A stretch of 5,939 bases of DNA from Chloroflexota bacterium (GTDB lineage Bacteria; Chloroflexota; Limnocylindria; Limnocylindrales; CSP1-4), in NCBI GenBank assembly GCA_021790715.1, contig JAJYGK010000041.1:1-5939 (forward strand), in the 5' to 3' direction. The notes below the pieces were generated by a model, which was not told where the DNA came from, searched no databases, and was given only the letters and a program-made list of their open reading frames with translations. The position numbers and the translations under genes are program-made. The stretch's first letter is position 1; every line of letters begins with the position of its first letter. Below are positions 1-5,161 of this stretch, one piece after another.

Positions 1-527
1 CGCCCGGTCGGGCCCTGGAGTCCCGTGCCGGGCAGCAGCACGTGCAGCAGCCGGTTGCGCGGCGTGAGCCGCTCGGCCCACTCGCTCATGTAGTTCCAGA
101 GCTCGATCCCGCGCATGCCGCGGACCGTCCAGTCTCGCCAGGGATAGGGCGGCAGCGACGGGATCGCGACCCCGCGGCGCTCATCGGGATGGGCGATGTG
201 GGTGAGCGCCCCCCGCTCGTCCAGGATCCGGATGGCCTCGGGGGGCGGGAGGGCGGCGTCGATCGGATCGGCGCCCAGGGCGGCCTCCTCTCCGTACACC
301 AGCATGTGGTCGCCGCCGTCGGGCGTCCACTCGTAGCCGACGATCACGACGACGCCGTCGTGCACGCCCTCGAACCCGCGGTAGGCCGGCACGAGCGTGT
401 TGTGGTCCGTCATGCCGATCCACTCGAGCCCGGCCCGCCGCGCATCCCTGGCAATCTCGTCGAGGTCGCCGGTCCCGTCGCTGAAGAGCGAGTGGATATG
501 GAGCGCCCCGGGGCTGTGGTGGGTCAC
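1..527 (-). CDS. PHP-domain metal-dependent phosphoesterase/hydrolase (3' end beyond left edge)
   Basis: The first 175 codons are present and the gene continues past base 1. The reading frame starts at GTG 527, the first possible start after an in-frame TAG at 537-539. The N-terminus carries the PHP metal-binding signature: H10-I-H12-S, S-D17-G, then G-M-T-D41-H42-N-T, an E66 in GYEW, H74, and A-H113-P. PHP proteins bind two or three metal ions and usually hydrolyse phosphoesters. Family members include DNA polymerase PHP domains, histidinol phosphatase, nucleoside diphosphatases and the CehA/McbA group. The arrangement here fits a free-standing CehA/McbA-like or YciV-like protein, but the substrate cannot be told from this part. 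It is a cytosolic protein as far as seen, with no signal peptide. It is transcribed divergently from the Nudix gene, with only 19 bp between the start codons, and no Shine-Dalgarno sequence is visible, so the mRNA is probably leaderless. The family call is firm; the function is open. Confidence 0.85.
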   Translation of the reverse strand, partial: MTHHSPGALHIHSLFSDGTGDLDEIARDARRAGLEWIGMTDHNTLVPAYRGFEGVHDGVVVIVGYEWTPDGGDHMLVYGEEAALGADPIDAALPPPEAIRILDERGALTHIAHPDERRGVAIPSLPPYPWRDWTVRGMRGIELWNYMSEWAERLTPRNRLLHVLLPGTGLQGPTG

Positions 528-532
528 GAACC

Positions 533-538
533 TATACT
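533..538 (+). promoter_or_regulatory. Predicted -10 element of the Nudix gene (leaderless)
   Basis: TATACT differs from the TATAAT consensus at one position and ends eight bases before the ATG at 547. This places the transcription start at or just before the start codon. No purine-rich ribosome-binding site lies before the ATG (the preceding bases are GGGCCC), which supports leaderless translation. No -35 box is seen at 16-18 bp. In this GC-rich sequence the AT-rich hexamer stands out. Confidence 0.6.
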
Positions 539-539
539 A
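534..539 (-). promoter_or_regulatory. Predicted -10 element of the PHP gene (leaderless)
   Basis: Read on the minus strand the hexamer is TAGTAT, keeping the key T1, A2 and T6 of the bacterial -10 element. Six bases separate it from the GTG start at 527, so transcription would begin at or next to the start codon. No -35 hexamer with usual spacing is visible; on this strand it would lie inside the Nudix coding sequence. It shares five bases with the opposite-strand -10 element. Confidence 0.5.
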
Positions 540-546
540 CGGGCCC

Positions 547-1173
547 ATGACGCAGGACCACGGAGCTCCCGGCGGCGCCCGGGCGGGCGCGCACGAGACC
601 GATGCCGACGGGCGGCTGCGGGAGACCACCGTGCGCGAGCGCGTGGTCTACGAGGGCTCGTACCTCACGTTCCGGGCCGACACGATCCTCGACGCGGAGG
701 GCCGCGAGCACCAGCGCGAGATCGTCCTGCACCCGGGGGCGGTCGCGGTCGTTGCGCTCGACGGCGACGACGTGCTGTTCGTGCGGCAGTGGCGGCACGC
801 GACCGGCGGCCCGCTGCTGGAGATCCCGGCGGGAACGATCGACGTGCTCGAGGACGGCACGCTCGAGGAGCCCGACAGGTGCGCGGCGCGCGAGCTCGCG
901 GAGGAGACGGGCCGGGTCGCCGGGCGCTGGACGCACCTCGCCGACTTCTGGACCGCGCCCGGCTTCACGGACGAGCACATGCACCTCTACCTGGCGCGCG
1001 ACCTGCGCCCCGACCGGAACGGCGCCGGGCCGGACGAGGACGAGCGCCTGGAGCTGACGCGCATGCCCTGGCGCGAGGCGGTCGCGGCAGCAGAGCGCGG
1101 CGAGATCCACGACGCGAAGTCGCTCGTCGGGCTCCTCATGCTGGCCAGGCTCGCCGACCGGGGCGACCTGTAG
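547..1173 (+). CDS. Nudix hydrolase, probable ADP-ribose pyrophosphatase
   Basis: A 208-residue protein of the size usual for ADP-ribose pyrophosphatases, which split ADP-ribose to AMP and ribose-5-phosphate in the cytosol using Mg2+. Residues 30-60 form the N-terminal strand region (RERVVYEGSYLTFR) typical of the family. HPGAVAVVAL (62-71) and VRQWRHATGGPLLEIPAG (79-96) match the ADPRase core. The Nudix box runs from G96 to G122, with R115-E116-L-x-E119-E120-x-G122 intact, but has five extra residues between the G-x5-E half and the REUXEEXG half. FTDEHMHLYLARDL follows the box, as in ADPRases. I chose ATG 547 over an upstream in-frame ATG at 397, because that extension would lie antisense inside the PHP gene and the -10 element sits just before 547. 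Residues 1-25 are unstructured in appearance. ADP-ribose is the most likely substrate, but other nucleoside diphosphate sugars are possible. Confidence 0.88.
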   Translation: MTQDHGAPGGARAGAHETDADGRLRETTVRERVVYEGSYLTFRADTILDAEGREHQREIVLHPGAVAVVALDGDDVLFVRQWRHATGGPLLEIPAGTIDVLEDGTLEEPDRCAARELAEETGRVAGRWTHLADFWTAPGFTDEHMHLYLARDLRPDRNGAGPDEDERLELTRMPWREAVAAAERGEIHDAKSLVGLLMLARLADRGDL

Positions 1174-1189
1174 GGGGCGCGCCCTACAG
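1168..1189. terminator. Bidirectional hairpin between convergent genes, holding both stop codons
   Basis: A perfect inverted repeat, CTGTAGGG (1168-1175) and CCCTACAG (1182-1189), encloses a 6-base loop, GGCGCG. The Nudix stop TAG (1171-1173) and the TPR-gene stop (TAG on the minus strand, 1184-1186) lie in opposite arms and pair with each other. The placement fits a shared bidirectional terminator. There is no T-tract on either strand, so it is not a classical intrinsic terminator; it could instead be a 3'-end stabiliser or chance symmetry. Confidence 0.5.
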
Positions 1190-1714
1190 CACCGTCGGCG
1201 GACGCGGCTCCCCCAGCCGCGCCAGGGCGTCGCGGTACAGCCGCGAGTCCGGCGCGAGCGCGACCGCCAGGCGCAGGTGCGTGCGCGCCTCGTCGGGCCG
1301 ACCCAGCTGCTTCAGGCTCTGGCCGAGCGCGAAGTGCGCGTACGGGAGCGACGGGTCGATCGCGAGCAGCTCGTCGAACACCTCCGCCGCGCGCTCGTGC
1401 TGGCCGCTGTTGTAGTACGCCCGTCCGAGCGTCTCGACGATCGAGCCCCGCCGCGGCTCGATGCGGGCTGCCCGCTCCAGGAGCACGGCGGCCTGCGCGA
1501 AATGCCGCCGGCCCATGAGCGCCCTGGCGCGCTGGAGCAGCCCGTAGGCGGTCTCGCGCTCCAGCAGCTCGGCGACGGCGCGCTCCTCCGCCCGCTGATC
1601 GCCGTCCGCCGCGTGCCCTCCCTCGCCGGATCCCTCCGGCCGATCCTCCCCGGGGAGGTCCTCCCGGTCGTCATCGCGTGGATCGGGGTTCGCCATGGGT
1701 TCGCGGTCGTCCAT
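1184..1714 (-). CDS. Small TPR-repeat protein with acidic N-terminus
   Basis: A 176-residue protein from ATG 1714. Residues 1-45 are rich in Asp, Glu, Gly and Pro and look disordered. Residues 57-158 hold about three tetratricopeptide repeats: AYGLLQRARALMGRRHFAQA (57-76), then LGRAYYNSGQHERAAEVF (96-113) and FALGQSLKQLGRPDEARTHL (128-147), each ending in the usual [ILA]-x-P. TPR arrays bind peptides or partner proteins; no catalytic motif, signal peptide or membrane segment is present. I prefer ATG 1714 because GAGG lies eight bases upstream. A GTG at 1756 would give 190 residues but has no clear ribosome-binding site, and a third in-frame ATG lies at 1696. It follows pncB on the same strand after 139 bp and converges on the Nudix gene. 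The partner and role are unknown. Confidence 0.8.
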   Translation of the reverse strand: MDDREPMANPDPRDDDREDLPGEDRPEGSGEGGHAADGDQRAEERAVAELLERETAYGLLQRARALMGRRHFAQAAVLLERAARIEPRRGSIVETLGRAYYNSGQHERAAEVFDELLAIDPSLPYAHFALGQSLKQLGRPDEARTHLRLAVALAPDSRLYRDALARLGEPRPPTVL

Positions 1715-1722
1715 CCCCGAAT

Positions 1723-1726
1723 CCTC
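1723..1726 (-). promoter_or_regulatory. Ribosome-binding site deciding the TPR gene start
   Basis: GAGG on the minus strand lies eight bases before ATG 1714. The alternative starts at GTG 1756 and ATG 1696 have no such sequence, so this site favours the 176-residue product. Confidence 0.5.
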
Positions 1727-1820
1727 GCACGCATCCGGCGGCGCGTCCGATGACACGAGGGCCCGTGCTCGGCCTCGGACTGGTGCCGGACGGCCCGATC
1801 GGCGGGCTACCGCCTGCCCT

Positions 1821-1855
1821 GCCTGCCGGGCTGCCGACGACCCGCCTGCCGGGCT
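1821..1855. repeat. 12-bp direct repeat in the pncB-TPR spacer
   Basis: GCCTGCCGGGCT occurs at 1821-1832 and again at 1844-1855, a period of 23 bp; the second copy runs into the pncB stop codon. A related GGGCTAC is present at 1804-1810 and 1851-1857. Next to it, 1801-1814 forms a 5-bp stem (GGCGG / CCGCC) with a GCTA loop. The spacer between pncB and the TPR gene (1715-1853) shows no other clear signal and no convincing -10 element. Confidence 0.4.
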
Positions 1856-2891
1856 ACTCGCCGAGCCAGTCGGCCAGGTCGATCGGGCGCAGACGCGGAC
1901 TCGGCGTGATGCCGGGGATGCGGCCGCGCTTGGCGATCGGCTTGCCGTCGATCTCCTTCAGGTCGCCCGTGAAGTCGATGGGGCTCGCCCCGCTGATGTA
2001 GCTGCCGACCGCGTACGAGTCGACCGGCGCGCCGCGCTCCCGGAAGTAGGCGATGCGATCCGGGTTCAGGCCGCCGCTCACGATGATCCGCACGTGGCGG
2101 TACCCGGCCTGGTCGAGGCGGGCGCGCACCTCCGTGACGAGGTCCGCCGTGACGCGACCCCGTTCCGACGGCGTGTCGAGGCGGATGCCGTAGAGCCGGT
2201 CGCCCAGCGCGTCGGCGACGCGGAGGGCCTCCTCGGCCTCGTCCTTGAACGTGTCGACCAGCACGATGCGCGGCACGTCCGGAGGCAGGTCGCGGTCGAA
2301 CGCCTCGGCCGCCTGCACGGTGTCGCCGAACATGAGGACGAGCGCATGCGGCATGGTGCCCGTCGGACGGAGCCCGGCCAGGCGGGCGCCGGCGGGGGTC
2401 GAGGCGCCGACGCAGCCGCCCACGGTCGCCGCGTAGTCGAGCGTGCCCGAGATGTCGGGGTGGACGTGGCGGGCACCGAAGCTGATGACGGGCTGGGGCG
2501 CCGCGGCCTCGACGCATCGCCGGGCCGCCGTCGCCCAGCCGGTCGACTGCGCCATCATGCCGAGCATCGCCGTCTCATAGAGGCCGAAGCGCCGGTAGCG
2601 GCCCCGGATCCGCAGCACGATCTCGCGATCGGAGAAGAGGTCGCCGTCCGCCAGCGCCTCGACCGTGGTCTCGGACGGGTCCGTCCCCTCGAGCGCATGC
2701 GCGAGGAGCGTCTTGGCCTCGTCGATGCCGCACAGCACGCCGGACTGGCGCGAGAAGACCTCCATGGCCACGACGGGATCCATCCCCTCGCGCTCGAGGA
2801 CCTCCTGTGCCCGGTAGAAGTACACGTCGGCCGAGTCGCCCTCCAGGATTGCCCGTGACGGCCGCCGCCGCGGCGCACGAACCTGGTCCAT
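1854..2891 (-). CDS. pncB: Nicotinate phosphoribosyltransferase, archaeal-type
   Basis: A 345-residue cytosolic enzyme that joins nicotinate to PRPP, with ATP hydrolysis, to give nicotinate mononucleotide in the Preiss-Handler route to NAD. Its length and motifs match the shorter archaeal/Thermoplasma-type group rather than the longer E. coli PncB. Seen in order: ADVYFYRAQEVL (21-32) at the N-terminus, SFGARHVHPDI (137-147), GTMPHAL (178-184) with the His expected at the active site, LVDTFKDE (211-218), GIRLDTPSERG (235-245), IIVSGGLN (269-276), which forms the phosphate-binding loop region, VGSYIS (295-300), and GKPIAKRG near the C-terminus. I chose ATG 2891 over an in-frame start at 2918 because GGAG sits seven bases before it and the longer form would overlap the upstream gene. 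It begins 4 bp after the nicotinamidase-like gene, so the two are almost certainly co-transcribed and supply consecutive steps. Confidence 0.92.
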   Translation of the reverse strand: MDQVRAPRRRPSRAILEGDSADVYFYRAQEVLEREGMDPVVAMEVFSRQSGVLCGIDEAKTLLAHALEGTDPSETTVEALADGDLFSDREIVLRIRGRYRRFGLYETAMLGMMAQSTGWATAARRCVEAAAPQPVISFGARHVHPDISGTLDYAATVGGCVGASTPAGARLAGLRPTGTMPHALVLMFGDTVQAAEAFDRDLPPDVPRIVLVDTFKDEAEEALRVADALGDRLYGIRLDTPSERGRVTADLVTEVRARLDQAGYRHVRIIVSGGLNPDRIAYFRERGAPVDSYAVGSYISGASPIDFTGDLKEIDGKPIAKRGRIPGITPSPRLRPIDLADWLGE

Positions 2892-2895
2892 CCGC

Positions 2896-3447
2896 CTACT
2901 CCGAGACTGCCGCGGCAAGCTCGCCGCTGGATGCGAGACGCGCGCCGAGGACGTGCTCCATGTGCTGGAGCGCGAACGCGTGTCCGGCCGGGTCGAACGA
3001 CGCGACGCAGTCCGACACCACCGTGGTGTCGTAGTCGCGGTTCCGCAGGTCGGCCGTCGTGTACAGCACGCAGATGTCGGTCATGACGCCCGTCACCGCC
3101 ACCTGCGTCACGTCGCGATCGCGGAGGATGACCTCGAGGGGCGTGTCGAAGAAGCCGCTGTAGCGCCGCTTGGGGACGACGATCGATGCGTCCGCGAGGT
3201 CGGCCAGCTCGGGGATGACCTCGGCCTCCGGCGTGCCCCGCACGCAGTGCGGCGGGAACATGCGGAATTCGAGGTCGTCGACCTCGTGCGCGTCGGCGAG
3301 GAAGACGAGCAGCGACCCCTGCGCACGCTCGCGCTCGAGGTATGCCCGCAGGCCCGGGATGATCGCGCGACAGGCGTCGCCGCCGTAGAGGTTGTGACCC
3401 GGCTCGAGGAAGCCCCGCAGCATGTCCACGACGATGACGGCCTTCAC
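2896..3447 (-). CDS. pncA: Nicotinamidase-like cysteine hydrolase (isochorismatase family)
   Basis: A 183-residue protein of normal family length. The catalytic triad is visible: D8 in IVVDM, K93 in VVPKRRYSGF, and C126 in TGVMTDICV. Residues D52-x-H54 and H67 are in place to bind the metal used by nicotinamidases, and PPHCVRGTPEAE (65-76) resembles the nicotinamidase PxHCVxGT segment. Nicotinamidase hydrolyses nicotinamide to nicotinate and ammonia in the cytosol. The immediately following nicotinate phosphoribosyltransferase gene uses that product, which makes this function much more likely than isochorismatase. The usual HPxxHxSF stretch after the first metal site is replaced by a shorter EVDDLEFRMF, so the substrate is not certain. 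GTG 3447 is chosen because AGGGGG lies three bases upstream and the D8 motif is then at its normal distance; the open frame continues upstream to 3750, but that stretch lies over the glgC tail and is low-complexity. Confidence 0.82.
   Translation of the reverse strand: MKAVIVVDMLRGFLEPGHNLYGGDACRAIIPGLRAYLERERAQGSLLVFLADAHEVDDLEFRMFPPHCVRGTPEAEVIPELADLADASIVVPKRRYSGFFDTPLEVILRDRDVTQVAVTGVMTDICVLYTTADLRNRDYDTTVVSDCVASFDPAGHAFALQHMEHVLGARLASSGELAAAVSE
2899..2902 (-). promoter_or_regulatory. Ribosome-binding site of pncB inside the end of pncA
   Basis: GGAG on the minus strand, seven bases before ATG 2891, overlaps the last sense codon (GAG) of the upstream gene. The arrangement fits translational coupling: ribosomes ending on the nicotinamidase-like frame would stand on the start region of pncB. 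It settles the pncB start. Confidence 0.65.
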
Positions 3448-3450
3448 GGA

Positions 3451-3456
3451 CCCCCT
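3451..3456 (-). promoter_or_regulatory. Ribosome-binding site of pncA
   Basis: AGGGGG on the minus strand ends three bases before GTG 3447. It supports this GTG, with no competing start nearby that keeps the catalytic Asp at its normal position. Confidence 0.5.
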
Positions 3457-3504
3457 GCCTTCTGCCGGCCCGGACGGGATCGCGCCCGGTCGCCGGTTCC
3501 GCCG

Positions 3505-3513
3505 AGTGTAGCA
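3505..3513 (-). promoter_or_regulatory. Candidate extended -10 promoter for pncA-pncB
   Basis: On the minus strand the sequence reads TGC-TACACT, a TGn extension followed by a hexamer keeping T1, A2 and T6. Transcription would start near 3498 and give a leader of about 50 bases before GTG 3447. No -35 box is seen, which is acceptable for extended -10 promoters. If it works, the salvage pair is transcribed independently of glgC. Confidence 0.4.
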
Positions 3514-3534
3514 GGCGGCATCCGGCCGCCCCGC

Positions 3535-3576
3535 CGCCGGACGGTCCCGGCGCCGCGCGCGGAACCGGCCGGGTTC
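3535..3576 (-). repeat. Inverted repeats after glgC (possible terminator or 3' stabiliser)
   Basis: Two small stems lie at the glgC end. GAACC (3562-3566) pairs with GGTTC (3572-3576) across five bases and includes part of the stop codon. CGCCGG (3535-3540) pairs with CCGGCG (3547-3552) across six bases. Neither is followed by a T-tract. They could end or protect the glgC transcript upstream of the candidate pncA promoter, but in a GC-rich spacer such stems also arise by chance. Confidence 0.3.
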
Positions 3577-5035
3577 AGGCGGGGCTCGCTCCGGGACCGC
3601 CGGGCCGCAGCACGAGCTGCGCGTCCGCGCCGTCCGAGTGGCCGTTCTGCGCCGCGGTGCCGGTTGCCGCCGAACCGCCCCCCGCGGAGCCACCGGCCGC
3701 GGACCCGCCCCCCGCGACGGCCGCCGCCACAACCGGCTCGCCGTGGTCACCGCCCCGACCGCGCGCCTTCGCGTCGTGATGCCGCTCGATCGTCTGCCCG
3801 CTGCGCACGACCCGTCCCCGGAAGTCGTTCGCCCGCACGCTCTCTGCGATCTTGACGTTGCGACCGATGCGCACGCCGCGCGGGATGGCGGCGCGCTTGC
3901 CGACGACGGTGATCCCCGTGTTGAGACGCGTCGGCTCCTGCCGGTTCGCGACCGTGTAGTCGGTCCCCTCCCCGACGACGGCGTTCGGCCCGACCGACAC
4001 CTGCTTGTCCAGGATCGCCCGGTCGATCACGGCACCGGCGCGGATCACGCAGTCGAACATGACGATGCTGTCGCGGACGACGGCCCCCACGTCGACGCGC
4101 ACGCCCGGGGAGAGCACCGAGTGCTCGACGGTCCCGTAGATGACGCAGCCGTGGCTGACCATGCTGCGGTGGACGCTCGCGGTGGGGCCGATCTTCGCGG
4201 GCGCGCGCTCCTCGGAGCGCGTGTGGATGAGCCAGCCCGTGTCGTACAGGTCGAGCTCCGGTCGCTCGTCGAGCAGGTCCATGGTGGCCTGCCAGTAGCT
4301 CTCGATCGTCCCGACGTCCTGCCAGTACCCGTCGAACCGGTAGCCGAACACGCGCGCGCCGCCCTCGAGCATGGCCGGGATGACGTGCCGCCCGAAGTCG
4401 ATGCGCTCCTCGCTGAGCCAGCGCAGCAGCGACCGCTTGGAGAAGACGTAGATCCCCATGCTGACCAGGTTGCTCTTCGGCTGGCGCGGCTTCTCCTGCC
4501 AGTCGACGACGCGGTCGCCGTCGTCCAGCGTGACGATGCCGAAGCGGCTGGCATCCTCCATGGGCACGGTCCGCACGGCGATCGTGACGTCGGCGCGGTG
4601 GCGCCGATGCGCGGCCAGGAAGGGCTGGTAGTCCATCTTGTAGATGTGATCGCCGGCGAGGACGATGACGGTGTCGCCCGGCGCCTGCTCGATCACCTCG
4701 ATGTTGCGCAGGACCGCGTCCGCGGTGCCGCGATACCACTCGTTGGGGCGACCCCGCGACACGAACGGCTGGAGGAGCCGGATCCCCCCGGAGGTCCTGT
4801 CGAGGTCCCACGGGCGGCCCGAGCCGATGTGGTCGTTCAGCGAACGGGGGTTGTACTGCGTGAGGACGACGATGTTGTCGAGGTCGCTGTTCACGCAGTT
4901 GCTCAGCGTGAAATCGATGATGCGGTACTTGCCGCCGAACGGCACCGCAGGCTTGGCGCGGACGCCGGAGAGGATCGAGAGGCGCTCCCCTTCCCCGCCG
5001 GCAAGGACGACTGCCAGCACACCCTTCACGCCCAC
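3575..5035 (-). CDS. glgC: Glucose-1-phosphate adenylyltransferase (ADP-glucose pyrophosphorylase) with extra C-terminal tail
   Basis: A 486-residue protein that makes ADP-glucose and pyrophosphate from ATP and glucose-1-phosphate, the committed step of bacterial glycogen synthesis, in the cytosol. The N-terminal nucleotidyltransferase domain shows LAGGEGERL (11-19), AKPAVPFGGKYRIIDF (27-42), EWYRGTADAV (99-108), LAGDHIYKMDY (126-136) with D129 at the catalytic Asp position, and EKP (181-183) with K182 at the glucose-1-phosphate Lys position. GYWQDVGTIESYW and a left-handed beta-helix region with hexapeptide-like repeats follow to about residue 405. Having both catalytic residues argues for an active GlgC rather than a GlgD-like subunit. 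Residues 419-486 go beyond the usual length of 400-430 and form a Gly/Ala/Ser-rich tail with a 10-residue repeat. GTG 5035 has GAGGTG seven bases upstream; a second in-frame GTG at 5029 is possible. Its neighbours are an M23 peptidase gene upstream and the NAD salvage pair downstream. Confidence 0.9.
   Translation of the reverse strand: MGVKGVLAVVLAGGEGERLSILSGVRAKPAVPFGGKYRIIDFTLSNCVNSDLDNIVVLTQYNPRSLNDHIGSGRPWDLDRTSGGIRLLQPFVSRGRPNEWYRGTADAVLRNIEVIEQAPGDTVIVLAGDHIYKMDYQPFLAAHRRHRADVTIAVRTVPMEDASRFGIVTLDDGDRVVDWQEKPRQPKSNLVSMGIYVFSKRSLLRWLSEERIDFGRHVIPAMLEGGARVFGYRFDGYWQDVGTIESYWQATMDLLDERPELDLYDTGWLIHTRSEERAPAKIGPTASVHRSMVSHGCVIYGTVEHSVLSPGVRVDVGAVVRDSIVMFDCVIRAGAVIDRAILDKQVSVGPNAVVGEGTDYTVANRQEPTRLNTGITVVGKRAAIPRGVRIGRNVKIAESVRANDFRGRVVRSGQTIERHHDAKARGRGGDHGEPVVAAAVAGGGSAAGGSAGGGSAATGTAAQNGHSDGADAQLVLRPGGPGASPA
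3645..3716 (-). repeat. In-frame 30-bp tandem duplication encoding the GlgC tail repeat
   Basis: Residues 441-450 (AGGGSAAGGS) and 451-460 (AGGGSAATGT) match at eight of ten positions. At DNA level the 12-mer CCGCCCCCCGCG (plus strand) recurs at 3675-3686 and 3705-3716, exactly 30 bp apart. This looks like slippage or duplication in a low-complexity tail. The outer limits are approximate. Confidence 0.5.
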
Positions 5036-5042
5036 GATGCTA

Positions 5043-5048
5043 CACCTC
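5043..5048 (-). promoter_or_regulatory. Ribosome-binding site of glgC
   Basis: GAGGTG on the minus strand lies seven bases before GTG 5035, a strong match at ideal spacing. It favours 5035 over the in-frame GTG at 5029. The sequence between it and the start, TAGCAT (5042-5037), also resembles a -10 element placed for leaderless starting near 5029, so the two readings compete. Confidence 0.6.
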
Positions 5049-5110
5049 GGGACTCCGGTGACCGGGACGCGGCCCGGCGCGAAGATGACGCGGGCCTCGC
5101 AGTTCGTGCC

Positions 5111-5155
5111 CCCGGCCGTGCGCCGACGCTGCCAGCACCGCGACGGACGGCCGGG
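5111..5155 (-). repeat. 9-bp inverted repeat downstream of the M23 gene
   Basis: CCCGGCCGT (5111-5119) and ACGGCCGGG (5147-5155) are exact reverse complements, separated by 27 bases that contain a further small palindrome, GCTGCCAGC (5128-5136). The outer arm begins seven bases after the M23 stop codon on the minus strand. It may end or protect that transcript; there is no T-tract. The rest of the 126-bp spacer (5036-5161) shows no clear promoter for glgC beyond the TAGCAT noted near its start. Confidence 0.4.
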
Positions 5156-5161
5156 CGACCA

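Noticed and set aside
397..546. Upstream in-frame extension of the Nudix gene to ATG 397
   Set aside because: The added 50 residues are antisense to the PHP signature region, have no Nudix similarity, and the -10 element directly before 547 explains that start.
42..1415. 457-codon plus-strand frame across the PHP, Nudix and TPR genes
   Set aside because: It is out of frame with the well-supported Nudix gene and antisense to two others, with Arg/Ala-rich low-complexity translation. It is a GC artefact.
1695..2858. 387-codon plus-strand frame antisense to pncB
   Set aside because: No family motif is visible and it mirrors the pncB codons; pncB has clear enzyme signatures.
2892..2918. Longer pncB start at 2918
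   Set aside because: It would overlap the upstream gene by 23 bp and add an Arg-rich stretch (MPRQSRSRR), while ATG 2891 has GGAG at seven bases.
3448..3750. Upstream extension of the nicotinamidase-like frame to 3750
   Set aside because: It overlaps the glgC tail, is rich in Arg and Pro, and would put the catalytic Asp about 100 residues too far into the protein. GTG 3447 has its own ribosome-binding site.
2953..3855. 300-codon plus-strand frame antisense to pncA and the end of glgC
   Set aside because: Its C-terminal half is an Arg/Pro string and no motif is visible; it is the antisense shadow of supported genes.
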